This document shows, one piece after another, positions 52,136-60,893 of a stretch of DNA of 64,000 bases. Origin of the DNA: Rhodococcus jostii RHA1 (lineage in GTDB: Bacteria > Actinomycetota > Actinomycetes > Mycobacteriales > Mycobacteriaceae); contig NC_008268.1 in assembly GCF_000014565.1 (NCBI RefSeq), forward strand, positions 5,150,501-5,214,500, read 5' to 3'. The notes under the pieces were generated by a model. It was given only the letters and a program-made list of their open reading frames with translations. It had not been told where the DNA came from and did no database searches. The position numbers and the translations under genes are program-made. How positions within the stretch are numbered: position 1 is the stretch's first letter; each line of letters begins with the position of its first letter.

Positions 52136-52253
52136 TACTGTGGGCGCCATGCAGCGCGCATATTTCTGGTTTAGCAGGCCGGCCCCGGGTGGGCCGGTCA
52201 GCGTAACCACGCGCTGACTTCTTCCACCCCAGAGCCGGATTACAGACCGGCTC
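52136..52253 (+). promoter_or_regulatory. Promoter and putative aromatic amino acid attenuator of the DAHP synthase gene
   Basis: TACTGT (52136-52141) is a -10 seven bases before the leader ATG at 52149, so the leader message is probably leaderless. Within and after the leader, CCGGCCC/GGGCCGG (52179-52185/52191-52197) and GAGCCGG/CCGGCTC (52232-52238/52247-52253) form two hairpins. GGGCCGG of the first can instead pair with CCGGCTC of the second, so the structures exclude each other, as needed for attenuation. Confidence 0.55.
52149..52217 (+). CDS. Aromatic-rich leader peptide upstream of DAHP synthase
   Basis: A 22-codon open frame starting MQRAYFWFSRPAPGG. Four adjacent aromatic codons, Tyr-Phe-Trp-Phe, lie at residues 5-8, directly before the first hairpin. 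Ribosome stalling there when charged aromatic tRNAs are scarce would change folding of the leader. The next gene makes the first compound of the aromatic pathway, so the residues match the expected end products. It is too small for normal gene finding. Not experimentally supported here. Confidence 0.7.
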   Translation: MQRAYFWFSRPAPGGPVSVTTR

Positions 52254-52306
52254 GCGGGAATCTCCACAGTCTTCGAGGGCCGGCCTGAGAACAGGAACCC
52301 GAACCC

Positions 52307-53395
52307 ATGACTGTCACTCTCGACACCACTACCAGCAGTGACCGGCTGGACGACCAGCGCACCGCCAGCATCAGCCCGCTGGTGGCCCCGTCGGTTGTGC
52401 GCCGCGAATACGCCCCCGACGACGTCGCGTCCGCGACCGTCCGCTCCGGCCGCGCCGACACGGTGAACGTGCTGAACGGCGAGGACGATCGACTGCTCGT
52501 CGTGGTGGGCCCGTGCTCGGTGCACGACCCGGACGCCGCCATGGACTACGCCCGCCGGCTCGCCGCGAAGGCCGAGGAATTGCGCGACGACCTGCACATC
52601 GTGATGCGGGTCTACTTCGAGAAGCCGCGCACCACGCTCGGCTGGAAGGGTCTGCTCAACGACCCGCACCTGGACGGCACGTTCGACATCGACACCGGGA
52701 TCCGCATGGGCCGCAAGCTGCTGCTCGACGTGTCCTCGCTCGGCCTGCCGGTCGGCTGTGAGTTCCTCGACCCGATCATGCCGCAGTACATCGCGGACCT
52801 CGTCACGTACGGCGCGATCGGTGCCCGCACCGCCGCCAGCCAGGTGCACCGGCAGCTGTGCAGCGCGCTGTCGATGCCGGTCGGAATCAAGAACTCGACG
52901 GAAGGTGACGTGCAGGTGGCGGTCGACGGCACCCGCGCCGCCGCGGCGAGCCACGTGTTCCCCGGCACCGACCTCGACGGGCAGGCCGCGCTGATCCGCA
53001 CGGTCGGCAACCCCGACTGCCACGTCATCCTCCGCGGCGGCAGCGACGGACCGAACTACGACGCGGAGACGGTGGCGGACACGCTCGCCCGGCTGCGCAA
53101 GGGCGGTCTGCCGGAGCGAGTCGTCATCGACGCCAGCCACGGCAACAGCAGCAAGAACCACGAGAAGCAGGTCGACGTGCTGAACGACATCGCGGCCCGG
53201 CTCGAGGACGGCGAGAAGGGGATCGTCGGTGTGATGGTGGAAAGCTTCATCGAAGCCGGTCGTCAGGACCTCACCCTCGGAAAGGCCGAGGACCTCACGT
53301 ACGGCCAGTCCATCACCGACGCGTGCATCGACTGGAACACGACGGCATCGCAGCTGGACCGTCTCGCCCAGGCAGTCGCCGCGCGCCGGAAGTGA
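52307..53395 (+). CDS. aroG: 3-deoxy-7-phosphoheptulonate (DAHP) synthase, class I (AroF/G/H type)
   Basis: A 362-residue enzyme that condenses phosphoenolpyruvate and erythrose 4-phosphate, the first step of the shikimate pathway. Class I blocks are VVVGPCSVHDP (metal Cys), MRVYFEKPRTTLGWKG, GCEFLDPIMPQYIADLVTYG, GARTAASQVHRQL, PVGIKNSTEGD, ILRGGSDGPNYD and VIDASHGNSSKN. ATG at 52307 after AGGAA. Actinobacteria usually also have a class II enzyme, so this is probably a second, separately regulated isozyme. It follows the leader peptide and hairpins at 52136-52253. Confidence 0.95.
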   Translation: MTVTLDTTTSSDRLDDQRTASISPLVAPSVVRREYAPDDVASATVRSGRADTVNVLNGEDDRLLVVVGPCSVHDPDAAMDYARRLAAKAEELRDDLHIVMRVYFEKPRTTLGWKGLLNDPHLDGTFDIDTGIRMGRKLLLDVSSLGLPVGCEFLDPIMPQYIADLVTYGAIGARTAASQVHRQLCSALSMPVGIKNSTEGDVQVAVDGTRAAAASHVFPGTDLDGQAALIRTVGNPDCHVILRGGSDGPNYDAETVADTLARLRKGGLPERVVIDASHGNSSKNHEKQVDVLNDIAARLEDGEKGIVGVMVESFIEAGRQDLTLGKAEDLTYGQSITDACIDWNTTASQLDRLAQAVAARRK

Positions 53396-54043
53396 TCACC
53401 GCACGCCTCTCGTGCGGAACTGCACGCTGATCCGCGGTCCGAGCGGGCGGGTGCTCTTCGGTACACAATGCTCCCAGGTGCGCTGGCAGGAACCACCCAT
53501 CACCAGCAGGTCGCCGTGGCCGAGCGAGTACCGGATCGAGTGCCCGCCGCCGCGCGGACGCAGCAGCAGCGGACGCGCGGCGCCGAGCGAGAGGATCGCG
53601 ACCAGGGTGTCTTCGGTGCGGCTCCGGCCGGTGTCGTCACCGTGCCAGGCGACGCTGTCGGAACCGTCGCGGTAGAAGCACAGCCCGGAAGTGGCGAACT
53701 TCTCGCCCAGTTCGGGCAGGTAATGCCTGCTCAGGGTGTCCCGTGCCGTCTCCAGCAGCGGGTCGGGGAGCGGCTCACCCTCCGGGTAGAACCGCACGAG
53801 GCGTGGAACATCGACCACCCGGTCGTACATCTGGCGCCGCTCCGCCTTCCACGGCACCGTCTCGGCGAGCGTCGTGAACAACTCGTCGGAACCGGTCAGC
53901 CACCCCGGTCGCACGTCGACCCACGCTCCCGCGGTCAGCGTGCGACGCTGCACCGCCGACCCGAGCTCACCCAGTTCGACACCGAACGACGCGTCGTCGA
54001 ACAGTGAAGCCTGGAGCGCATACCGCGCATCCGCGGAAGTCAT
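53396..54043 (-). CDS. alkB: AlkB-type DNA/RNA dealkylating dioxygenase
   Basis: A 215-residue Fe(II)/2-oxoglutarate oxygenase that removes alkyl groups from damaged nucleobases. The iron ligands are His134 and Asp136 (AWHGDD) and His192 (WEHCVP); Arg204 and Arg210 (PRISVQFR) bind 2-oxoglutarate and are characteristic of AlkB. The ATG at 54043 is the only reasonable start. A LexA-like box lies 20 bases upstream, which suggests SOS control. Its stop directly abuts the DAHP synthase stop on the other strand. Confidence 0.93.
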   Translation of the reverse strand: MTSADARYALQASLFDDASFGVELGELGSAVQRRTLTAGAWVDVRPGWLTGSDELFTTLAETVPWKAERRQMYDRVVDVPRLVRFYPEGEPLPDPLLETARDTLSRHYLPELGEKFATSGLCFYRDGSDSVAWHGDDTGRSRTEDTLVAILSLGAARPLLLRPRGGGHSIRYSLGHGDLLVMGGSCQRTWEHCVPKSTRPLGPRISVQFRTRGVR

Positions 54044-54063
54044 GCCGCCATGCTACCGGATAT

Positions 54064-54079
54064 TCGAACGTATGTTCAC
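54064..54079. promoter_or_regulatory. LexA (SOS)-like box upstream of alkB
   Basis: TCGAAC-GTAT-GTTCAC matches the mycobacterial/actinobacterial LexA consensus TCGAAC-N4-GTTCGA at 10 of 12 positions. It is located where it would block alkB transcription. Confidence 0.6.
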
Positions 54080-54210
54080 ATCATTTGTGAGGCAGCGATC
54101 GCCGATCGGACGCACCCCTTCTTGGTTCGCGCACTCTTTTTCGGGCCCTGGAAGGAGTGCGGCTGCGGAGAAGTGGTGCGTCTATCCGGAAACCCGGGGA
54201 ACGGCGGCGG

Positions 54211-56361
54211 TTACCGCGGCACCGCCGGCTCGCGGTCGTCGCCGGTGTCGACGGTCGCCTTCTGCCTGCTCGGCCACCAGAAGGCGCGACGTTCGAGTGC
54301 AGACAGGCTCGGTACCAGCATCGGGGCCATTGCGAAGGCGGCGATGGCGACACCGATCGCGACGCCGAAGCCGAGTTCGGCGAGGTTGGCCAGTCCGGTG
54401 AGGGTCAGCGAAGCGAACGTCAGCGCCAGAATCAGACCGGCGGCGGCCACGGTGGGAGCGTCGTTGGAGACGGCGATCCGCGCCGCCTCGCGCGGGGTGT
54501 ACCCGTTGCGGAATTCCTCGCGCAGTCGCGAGGCCAGCAGGATGTTGTAGTCGGTTCCGATCGCGACGACGAACAGGTAGAGCACGATCGGAATCGAGAA
54601 GTCGATCCCGTCGTAGCCGAGGCCGTGCAGGAACAGGAGCACCACGGCGCCGAGTGTGGCGACGAATGTGAGTGCCACGCACACCAGCAGGTTGAGCGGG
54701 GCCAGGACGGCGAGCAGCAGCAGGGCGAGAATCAGCGCGATCGCGACTGCGGCGACGGGGAACACGAGGCGCGTATCGGCCGCGAGTTGTGCGCGGACGT
54801 CGACGAACGTGGACGTCTGCCCGCCCACAACGACTTCCGAACCGGGGACCGCGCCGTGGGCGGCGTCGCGGATCGGGCCCTCGACGAGGTCGAGGGACGC
54901 GTTCGAATAGGGATCGTCGGCGAGCACGACGTTGACGAGCGCGGCGCGACCGTCCTGACTGGGCCGCGGCGGGGCGACCGAGGACACTCCCGGCACCTGT
55001 GTCAGAGCGGTGACGAGCGGGGTCAGCGACGCGGGATCGAGCGGCCCGGGAGCGACGACGTACACCTGCGTCGGGCTCAGCGCGCCCGCGGGGAAGGATC
55101 GGTCGAGGGTGTCGAACGCCTGCTGTGACGGCGTGTCGGAGGGCAGTTCGCCCAGCGTGTTGTACGTCGACTTGTAGCCGGACGCGAAGGCGCCGAGCGT
55201 GATCAACACGACGCCGATCGCAACGGCGAACACGGCGGGACGGCGCCCGATCGCGGCGCCGATCGAGGCGAACGGTGTGTGGGGGCTGTCGTGCCCCGGT
55301 CCGAGCGGCCAGAACAGGTGGCGGCCCAGCACGGTGAACACCGCGGGGATGAGCGTCAGCGCCGTCACCAGCATGACGGCCACGGCGACGATGAGTCCCG
55401 GCGCCAGCGTGGTCAGCGAGCCGAGTTTCGCCAGCAGCAGGGCGGCGAACGCGACGATGACCGTGAGTGCCGACGACGCGACGACGCGCCCGACGACGTC
55501 GGTGGAGAACACGAGGGCTTCTCGATGCGTGTCGGTGGTGGACCCAGCCGCGGCCTGCTGCCGGAGACGTTCGCGATAGCGGAACAACAGGAAGACGATG
55601 TAGTCGGTGCCGACACCGAAGAGCACGACCACGAGGATGGATTGCAGCGACGTGCTGACCTGGAAGTCGAACAGATCGGCGAGCACGGCGGTCAGTCCGG
55701 TGACCACCGACAGCACCACGCCGATCACGAGAACCGGCAGGACGGCGATGACGGGGCTGCGGAAGATCAGGCCGAGCAGGGCGAGGATCACGATCACCGT
55801 GGCGATCGTGATGACCTTGTCGGCGTGGTCGTATGCGGCGGTGGTGTCGACCTGAATGGCCGCGTTCCCGGTCAGCCCGCTCACCAGTCCGGTGCCGTTC
55901 AGCTGCTGCTCGGCGTCGCCCCGGATGACCGGCACGGCGTCGTTGACCCGGTCGTCGCCGGGTTGTCCGTCGAACACCACCTGCAGTGCGGCGGCCTTCC
56001 CGTCGGCGGACAGCGACGCGGGGGACCCCTGCACGCTCACCACTCCCGGGATCGCCGAATTCTGCAGCGAGGCCGCGAGATTCAGTGCCGTCTGCTGGTC
56101 GGCGGGTGACAGCGGGGCGGCATCGGCGCGGACCACCACCAGGCTGCCGGTGGCACCGGACAGGCTGGGGAAGTATTCGTTGCCGACGGCCTGCGCCTCG
56201 GACGACTCGAAAGTGCTGGGCAGGAACGTCTGCTGGTTACCGGTGGTGTAGTCGTCGAGACTCGGCGCGAACAGGATGACGGCTATTGCGGCGACTACCC
56301 AGGCCGCGATGACCTGCCACGGGTGTGCGACGACGGTGCGCGCGATGTAGGCAAACATCAT
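54211..56361 (-). CDS. MMPL-family RND transporter
   Basis: A 716-residue MMPL/RND protein with two halves, each with one membrane segment, a large outside domain and a cluster of five membrane segments. The proton-relay blocks GTDYIVFLLFRYRERLR and GTDYNILLASRLREEFR are in the expected equivalent positions. It exports lipids, drugs or similar hydrophobic compounds; the substrate is unknown and no lipid-synthesis genes are adjacent. ATGs at 56361 and 56358; the first is used, and the longer open frame to 56421 lacks homology. It lies between alkB and ectD on the same strand. Confidence 0.9.
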   Translation of the reverse strand: MMFAYIARTVVAHPWQVIAAWVVAAIAVILFAPSLDDYTTGNQQTFLPSTFESSEAQAVGNEYFPSLSGATGSLVVVRADAAPLSPADQQTALNLAASLQNSAIPGVVSVQGSPASLSADGKAAALQVVFDGQPGDDRVNDAVPVIRGDAEQQLNGTGLVSGLTGNAAIQVDTTAAYDHADKVITIATVIVILALLGLIFRSPVIAVLPVLVIGVVLSVVTGLTAVLADLFDFQVSTSLQSILVVVLFGVGTDYIVFLLFRYRERLRQQAAAGSTTDTHREALVFSTDVVGRVVASSALTVIVAFAALLLAKLGSLTTLAPGLIVAVAVMLVTALTLIPAVFTVLGRHLFWPLGPGHDSPHTPFASIGAAIGRRPAVFAVAIGVVLITLGAFASGYKSTYNTLGELPSDTPSQQAFDTLDRSFPAGALSPTQVYVVAPGPLDPASLTPLVTALTQVPGVSSVAPPRPSQDGRAALVNVVLADDPYSNASLDLVEGPIRDAAHGAVPGSEVVVGGQTSTFVDVRAQLAADTRLVFPVAAVAIALILALLLLAVLAPLNLLVCVALTFVATLGAVVLLFLHGLGYDGIDFSIPIVLYLFVVAIGTDYNILLASRLREEFRNGYTPREAARIAVSNDAPTVAAAGLILALTFASLTLTGLANLAELGFGVAIGVAIAAFAMAPMLVPSLSALERRAFWWPSRQKATVDTGDDREPAVPR

Positions 56362-56475
56362 TCCCCGTTCCGGGAGATGAAGGTTCGGCCGGCGCCCGGC
56401 CGGGCGGTCGAACCGTGCCAAGCCATCGTCGCATGCAGGGCGGCGCGAAGGCTACGGGTTTCACGGCATCGACAG

Positions 56476-56515
56476 ACCGCGGCCCCGCTCCGACATCAGG
56501 GAGCGGGGCCGCGGT
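56476..56515. terminator. Hairpin terminator after ectD
   Basis: ACCGCGGCCCCGCTCC (56476-56491) and its exact complement (56500-56515) form a 16-bp stem with an eight-base loop. It starts 16 bases past the ectD stop on the minus strand and isolates ectD from the MMPL gene. Confidence 0.85.
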
Positions 56516-56530
56516 ACGTCATGGTGCTCG

Positions 56531-57442
56531 TTACCGCAAGGGGGTGAAATCCCGGCTGCCGAGGTAGTCGGGGCGCGGGGCGGGCGCCGAGAACGGATCC
56601 GTCAGGGTGTTCTCGACACTGTTGAACACGATGAAGAGGTTGGACCGCGCGAACGGCGTGATGTTGCCGTTCGACCCGTGCATGCAGTTGGAATCGAACA
56701 CGGTGGCGGAGCCTGCCGGTCCGGTCATCGTGTCGATGCCGTACTCGTTCGCCATCCGGGTGAGCGTCGGCTGATCGGGCGACCCGGTGGGGGGAACGTA
56801 ACTGACCAGTGATTCCTTGTAGTAGTCCTCGGGGGTTTCGCCGGCGCAGGAGACGAAGGCGCGGTGCGATCCGGGCATGATCATCAGGCCGCCGTTGTGC
56901 CCGTAGTTCTCGGTGAGCGCGATCGAGATACTCGCGGCGCGGGGAGTGGGCATGCCGTCCTCGGCGTGCCAGGTCTCGAAGTCGGAGTGCCAGTAGAACG
57001 GTCCACCGGTGAAACCGGGCTTGAAATTGAGGCGCGACTGGTGGACGTAGACGTCCGAACCGAGGATCTGCCGGGCGATGCCCACCACCTCTGGGCGTCG
57101 GATGATCTCGTCGACGACGTCGCTGAGCCGGTGGACGTCGAACACGGAACGGACGGCGCCGTCGCCGTTCTCCCGCACGACCCGGCCGTCGCCGCGGAGG
57201 GAGTCGGTCTCGGCGAGGCGGGTCATCTCGTCGACCAGGTTGAACACGTCGCGTGGCGGGATGATCGCGTCGGCGGAGTGATACCCGCGTGCGTCGTAGT
57301 CGGCAATCTGATTCGCGGTGAGCGGACCGGACCGGGTATCACCCCGTTTCCCGTCCGACCAGGTGACCGGATCCTGACGGACTGTCATCGTGCACTCGTT
57401 GCGGTCCCTCGTGGGGTAGGTGTCGGCTACGGCCGTACGCAT
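56531..57442 (-). CDS. ectD: Ectoine 5-hydroxylase EctD
   Basis: A 303-residue Fe(II)/2-oxoglutarate dioxygenase that converts ectoine into 5-hydroxyectoine, an osmo- and thermoprotectant. The family signature is intact: FYWHSDFETWHAEDGMPTPR, with iron His and Asp, and GSHRAFVSCAGETPEDYY, plus the distal CMHGSNGNITPFARSN carrying the last His and the Arg for 2-oxoglutarate. The ATG at 57442 (MRTAVADTYPTRD) gives the usual length; the frame is open beyond it. No ectA, ectB or ectC is in the window, so ectoine must be made by genes elsewhere or imported. It is divergent from a LysE exporter. Confidence 0.94.
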   Translation of the reverse strand: MRTAVADTYPTRDRNECTMTVRQDPVTWSDGKRGDTRSGPLTANQIADYDARGYHSADAIIPPRDVFNLVDEMTRLAETDSLRGDGRVVRENGDGAVRSVFDVHRLSDVVDEIIRRPEVVGIARQILGSDVYVHQSRLNFKPGFTGGPFYWHSDFETWHAEDGMPTPRAASISIALTENYGHNGGLMIMPGSHRAFVSCAGETPEDYYKESLVSYVPPTGSPDQPTLTRMANEYGIDTMTGPAGSATVFDSNCMHGSNGNITPFARSNLFIVFNSVENTLTDPFSAPAPRPDYLGSRDFTPLR

Positions 57443-57587
57443 AACTCGTGTTTCACCCTTTCGGATTGGACAACGCTCTACTCTTCCGACGTTCCCACTG
57501 GTCGTCGACGAATGCAACCCGGACGCAGGTCCACCGAGGCCGGACTGGACCGCGACGGCGCGTCGCCGCGGTGGGATCGTCACGGAC

Positions 57588-58235
57588 ATGATCGATTCGG
57601 CGGCGGTACTCGGAGTGGCGGCGATCGCCCTCGGTATGGTTCTCACACCTGGACCCAACATGGTGTATCTGGTCTCGCGCAGCATCACTCAGGGCAGGGC
57701 GGCGGGACTGCTCTCGCTGGCCGGAGTCGCTCTCGGATTCCTGTGCTATCTGGCTGCTGCGACACTGGGCATTTCGGCGGTGTTCTCCGCCGTCCCGCAG
57801 GCGTACACCGCGCTGAAGCTGGCGGGCGCGTGCTATCTGGGCTGGCTGGCCTGGAAGGCGTTGCGGCCCGGCGGGCACACGCCGTTCGCTCCGTCCCGGG
57901 CGCTGCCCCGGGATTCGTCCGCCCGGCTGTTCCTGATGGGACTCACGACCAACCTGCTCAATCCGAAGATCGCGGTGATGTATCTGGCGCTGATCCCGCA
58001 GTTCGTCCACCCCGGCGCCGGGCCCGTGTGGTTGCAGAGCCTGCTGCTGGGCAGTGTCCAGATCGTGGTGGCGCTCACCGTGAACGCGCTGATCGTCTGC
58101 GTCGCAGGAGCTGTCGCGGCGTTCCTGTCCGGACGCCCGACGTGGCTGCGCGCGCAGAAGTTCGTGATGGGAAGCGTCCTCGGCGGCCTCGCCGTTCACC
58201 TCGCCCTCGACCGGACGCGGCCCGCGACGGTCTGA
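57588..58235 (+). CDS. LysE/RhtB-family amino acid exporter
   Basis: A 215-residue membrane protein with five to six segments. The family N-terminus ALGMVLTPGPNMVYLVSRSI and the block GLTTNLLNPKIAVMYLALIP are diagnostic of LysE/RhtB exporters. The ATG at 57588 is chosen; a longer frame upstream overlaps ectD on the other strand and is not homologous. It shares a 145-base divergent region with ectD; whether it exports an amino acid or an ectoine-type solute is unknown. Confidence 0.9.
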   Translation: MIDSAAVLGVAAIALGMVLTPGPNMVYLVSRSITQGRAAGLLSLAGVALGFLCYLAAATLGISAVFSAVPQAYTALKLAGACYLGWLAWKALRPGGHTPFAPSRALPRDSSARLFLMGLTTNLLNPKIAVMYLALIPQFVHPGAGPVWLQSLLLGSVQIVVALTVNALIVCVAGAVAAFLSGRPTWLRAQKFVMGSVLGGLAVHLALDRTRPATV

Positions 58236-58315
58236 ATCGGCAGTGGCCTGAATCATGCACACCTGAGCATGTTTCGCGGGTACCGTCGGGAGCGACGACG
58301 ACGAAGGGGTGAGAG

Positions 58316-59359
58316 ATGGCCGGGACCATGCGGGCGCAGCGATTCCATGCTGACACGAAAACCATTGCTGTGGAGGATGTTCCGATTCCGGAACCCGGGC
58401 CCGGTGAAGTGCTCGTCAAAGTGGAGTTCTGCGGCATCTGCCATTCCGACCTGAGTCTGATCGACGGCACGTTCCCCACGCTGCTGCCCGAGGTGACCCA
58501 GGGGCACGAGGCGTCGGGCACCATTGCGAAGCTCGGTGCCGGAGTAACCGGCTGGTCCGAAGGAGACCGCGTCGTGCCGTCCGCGGGCAGGCCCTGCTTC
58601 GGGTGCCGCAACTGCCGCCGCGGGGACCTCACGAACTGCCTGAACATCCAGCTCATGGCGTTCGCCTACGACGGCGCGTGGGCCGAGTACACGGTGGCGC
58701 AGGCCGGGGGACTGACCCGTATTCCGGACAACGTTCCGTTCGAGCAGGCGGCCATCCTCGCCGACGCGGTGTCGACGCCGTTCGGCGCGGTCGTGCGCAC
58801 CGGCAAGGTGGTGGTCGGGGAGACCGTGGGGGTGTGGGGTGTGGGCGGAGTCGGCACCCACATCGTGCAGCTGGCACGCCTCGTCGGCGCCGTCCCGGTG
58901 ATCGCGTTCGACATCAATCCCGCTGTGCGGGAACGCGCCCTGGAACTCGGGGCCGATTACGCGTTCGACTCCCGGGACGAGAACCTGAAGGAGAAGGTCG
59001 CCGAGGCTACGGGCGGCCGGATGCTGGACGTCGCGTTCGACGCGGCCGGGCTGAAGGTGACGTTCGAGCAGGCACTCGACTGCCTGACGGTCGGTGGCCG
59101 ACTCGTCGCGGTCGGGCTGAGCGCGCAGGAGGCGTCGGTGGGCACCACCGCGCAGTTCGGGCTGTCGCAGAAGCAGGTACTCGGCCACCTGGGCTACAAG
59201 AACGTGGACATCGAAACCCTCGCCGAACTGGTGTCCCGTGGCCGCCTCGACCTGTCGCGGTCGATCAGCGAGATCGTCCCGCTCGAGGACGTCGCGAAGG
59301 GCATCGAGAAACTCGCGAACCACGAGGGCGATCCCATCCGGATCCTCGTCAAACCCTGA
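58316..59359 (+). CDS. Zn-dependent alcohol dehydrogenase (MDR family)
   Basis: A 347-residue medium-chain dehydrogenase. The catalytic zinc site is Cys42 (CGICHSD) with His64-Glu65 (QGHEASG); the structural zinc Cys are 94, 97, 100 and 108. The NAD(P) motif GVWGVGGVG lies at about 174-182. It should oxidise an alcohol or reduce an aldehyde; the substrate is unknown. ATG at 58316 with GGGGTGAGAG upstream. It has no obvious operon partner, but a small VOC gene follows after 63 bases. Confidence 0.92.
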   Translation: MAGTMRAQRFHADTKTIAVEDVPIPEPGPGEVLVKVEFCGICHSDLSLIDGTFPTLLPEVTQGHEASGTIAKLGAGVTGWSEGDRVVPSAGRPCFGCRNCRRGDLTNCLNIQLMAFAYDGAWAEYTVAQAGGLTRIPDNVPFEQAAILADAVSTPFGAVVRTGKVVVGETVGVWGVGGVGTHIVQLARLVGAVPVIAFDINPAVRERALELGADYAFDSRDENLKEKVAEATGGRMLDVAFDAAGLKVTFEQALDCLTVGGRLVAVGLSAQEASVGTTAQFGLSQKQVLGHLGYKNVDIETLAELVSRGRLDLSRSISEIVPLEDVAKGIEKLANHEGDPIRILVKP

Positions 59360-59422
59360 TACCGGCAGATCCCGGGATTCGGCTCGTCGGGACCTGTCGG
59401 TGCACCGCTGTACCGTCGGGCC

Positions 59423-59848
59423 ATGGGATATGAATTTCAAGTCACAGTGGACTCGGAGAACCCGCATACCCTGGCCAAATGGTGGGCGCAGACGCTCGGC
59501 TGGGAGGTGGAGCCGAGCAACGAGGAGTTCATCCGCGGGCTCGTCGAGGCCGGCCACGCGCAGGAGTCCGACACCATGGAGTTCGAGGGTGTCCTGGTCT
59601 GGCGGGAGGGTCAGGCGATCCGCGATCCGGAGCACCCGGAGCGCCCGCGTGTGCTGTTCCAGCTGGTTCCCGAACGGAAGACGGTGAAGAACCGGCTCCA
59701 CCTGGACATCCGGGTCGGGGACGCCCGGTACGAGGTGGCCGAGAAGCTGGAGCAGTCCGGCGCCACCGTGCTCCACCGCGGCCGCCAGGGACCGAGCGAG
59801 TGGGTCACCATGGCAGACCCCGAGGGCAACGAGTTCTGCGTCAGCTGA
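59423..59848 (+). CDS. VOC-superfamily (glyoxalase-like) protein
   Basis: A 141-residue single VOC module. It starts YEFQVTVDSENPHTLAKWWA and ends MADPEGNEFCVS, the pattern of the Glyoxalase_6 type common in actinobacteria. It contains the RLHLDIRVGD strand. Such proteins bind small molecules or metals; a catalytic role is not evident. ATG at 59423. It ends 7 bases before the convergent AraC gene. Confidence 0.85.
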   Translation: MGYEFQVTVDSENPHTLAKWWAQTLGWEVEPSNEEFIRGLVEAGHAQESDTMEFEGVLVWREGQAIRDPEHPERPRVLFQLVPERKTVKNRLHLDIRVGDARYEVAEKLEQSGATVLHRGRQGPSEWVTMADPEGNEFCVS

Positions 59849-59855
59849 CGCGCTG

Positions 59856-60893
59856 TCACGCTCCGCGGTAGGAACTCGGGGTGCTGCCGGTCCAGCGTTT
59901 GAAGGCGCGACGGAACGCGCTGGGCTCGGAGAAGCCGAGCCGCGCCGACAGGTCCTCCACGGTCTCGCCGCGCCGGAGCCCGGCGACGGCGGCGTCCCGG
60001 AGCACTTCCTCCCGCAGCTGGTTCAGCGACGTCCCCTCCTGCCGGAGCAGGCGGCGCAGGTGTGGGACGCTGATCGACAGCATCTCCGCGATGTCCTCGG
60101 CCGTCGACGTCCGGCCTTTCATACCGAGTTCGAGGACCCGGCGCACCTGCGCCGACGCCGTGCTGTCGTAGTCACGCTCCGACATCAGCAACGTCGGTGA
60201 CTCCCGGAGATAGTCCGCGAGCGTGTCCTCGGTCTGGATGATGGGCGCCCGCATGACCGCGTTGTCGAATTCGATTGCGGGAATGTCGGAATCGAATGTC
60301 ACCGGGACGCCGAAGATGTGATCGTAGTTCTCGGCGAGCTGCGGCAGCGGCGCCGGATACGGCAGTTCCACCGCCAGCAACCGGACCCTCTTGCCCACGA
60401 GCCACGCCGCGAAACGGTGAAGCAGGATCAGTAGGAAATCGGTGGTCACCCGCGTCGCCTCGAGCGACGACTGCACGTCCTCGGTGGACCGTTCGGCCGC
60501 GGCCGGGCGGATGTCGATGGTCATCCGGGTTCCACCGTTGACACCGGGACCGATGTGCAGGGCCGGAAGTGACGGCAGGGCGCGCAGGATGTCGGCCATC
60601 CGCTCGAGGGCCGCGGACAGGTCCGCGGTGTGGATCAGGGCGAGGCAGACGAGCCGAAACGTGCCGCGGGGGACCGGGGCCGGCCCGAGGCCGAACAATT
60701 CGTCGCCCGTGATCTGCCAAACCGCCTGGGTGAACGCCGTGACCTGGGTCGGCGTCAACCGGGCCAGCGGATCCTCGAGCGACGCCGCCGTGATTCCCGC
60801 CGCCGACAGCGCGGGGGAGAGGTCGACCCCACTGCGCGCCGACAGTTCGAGCGACCGCCGCACGAAGTCGGCGGGGATGGTGCGGGCAGTCAC
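59856..60893 (-). CDS. AraC-family transcriptional regulator (arabinose-binding-like N-terminus)
   Basis: A 345-residue regulator of the OruR/ArgR-like group: a long N-terminal Arabinose_bd domain (about 10-200) followed by the AraC helix-turn-helix pair at about 240-345 (STAEDIAEMLSISVPHLRRL and VEDLSARLGFSEPSAFRRAF). GTG start at 60893, overlapping the aminotransferase stop (GTGA), so it is translated from the same message. It probably regulates this unit or a linked amino-acid pathway; the ligand is unknown. Confidence 0.9.
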   Translation of the reverse strand: MTARTIPADFVRRSLELSARSGVDLSPALSAAGITAASLEDPLARLTPTQVTAFTQAVWQITGDELFGLGPAPVPRGTFRLVCLALIHTADLSAALERMADILRALPSLPALHIGPGVNGGTRMTIDIRPAAAERSTEDVQSSLEATRVTTDFLLILLHRFAAWLVGKRVRLLAVELPYPAPLPQLAENYDHIFGVPVTFDSDIPAIEFDNAVMRAPIIQTEDTLADYLRESPTLLMSERDYDSTASAQVRRVLELGMKGRTSTAEDIAEMLSISVPHLRRLLRQEGTSLNQLREEVLRDAAVAGLRRGETVEDLSARLGFSEPSAFRRAFKRWTGSTPSSYRGA

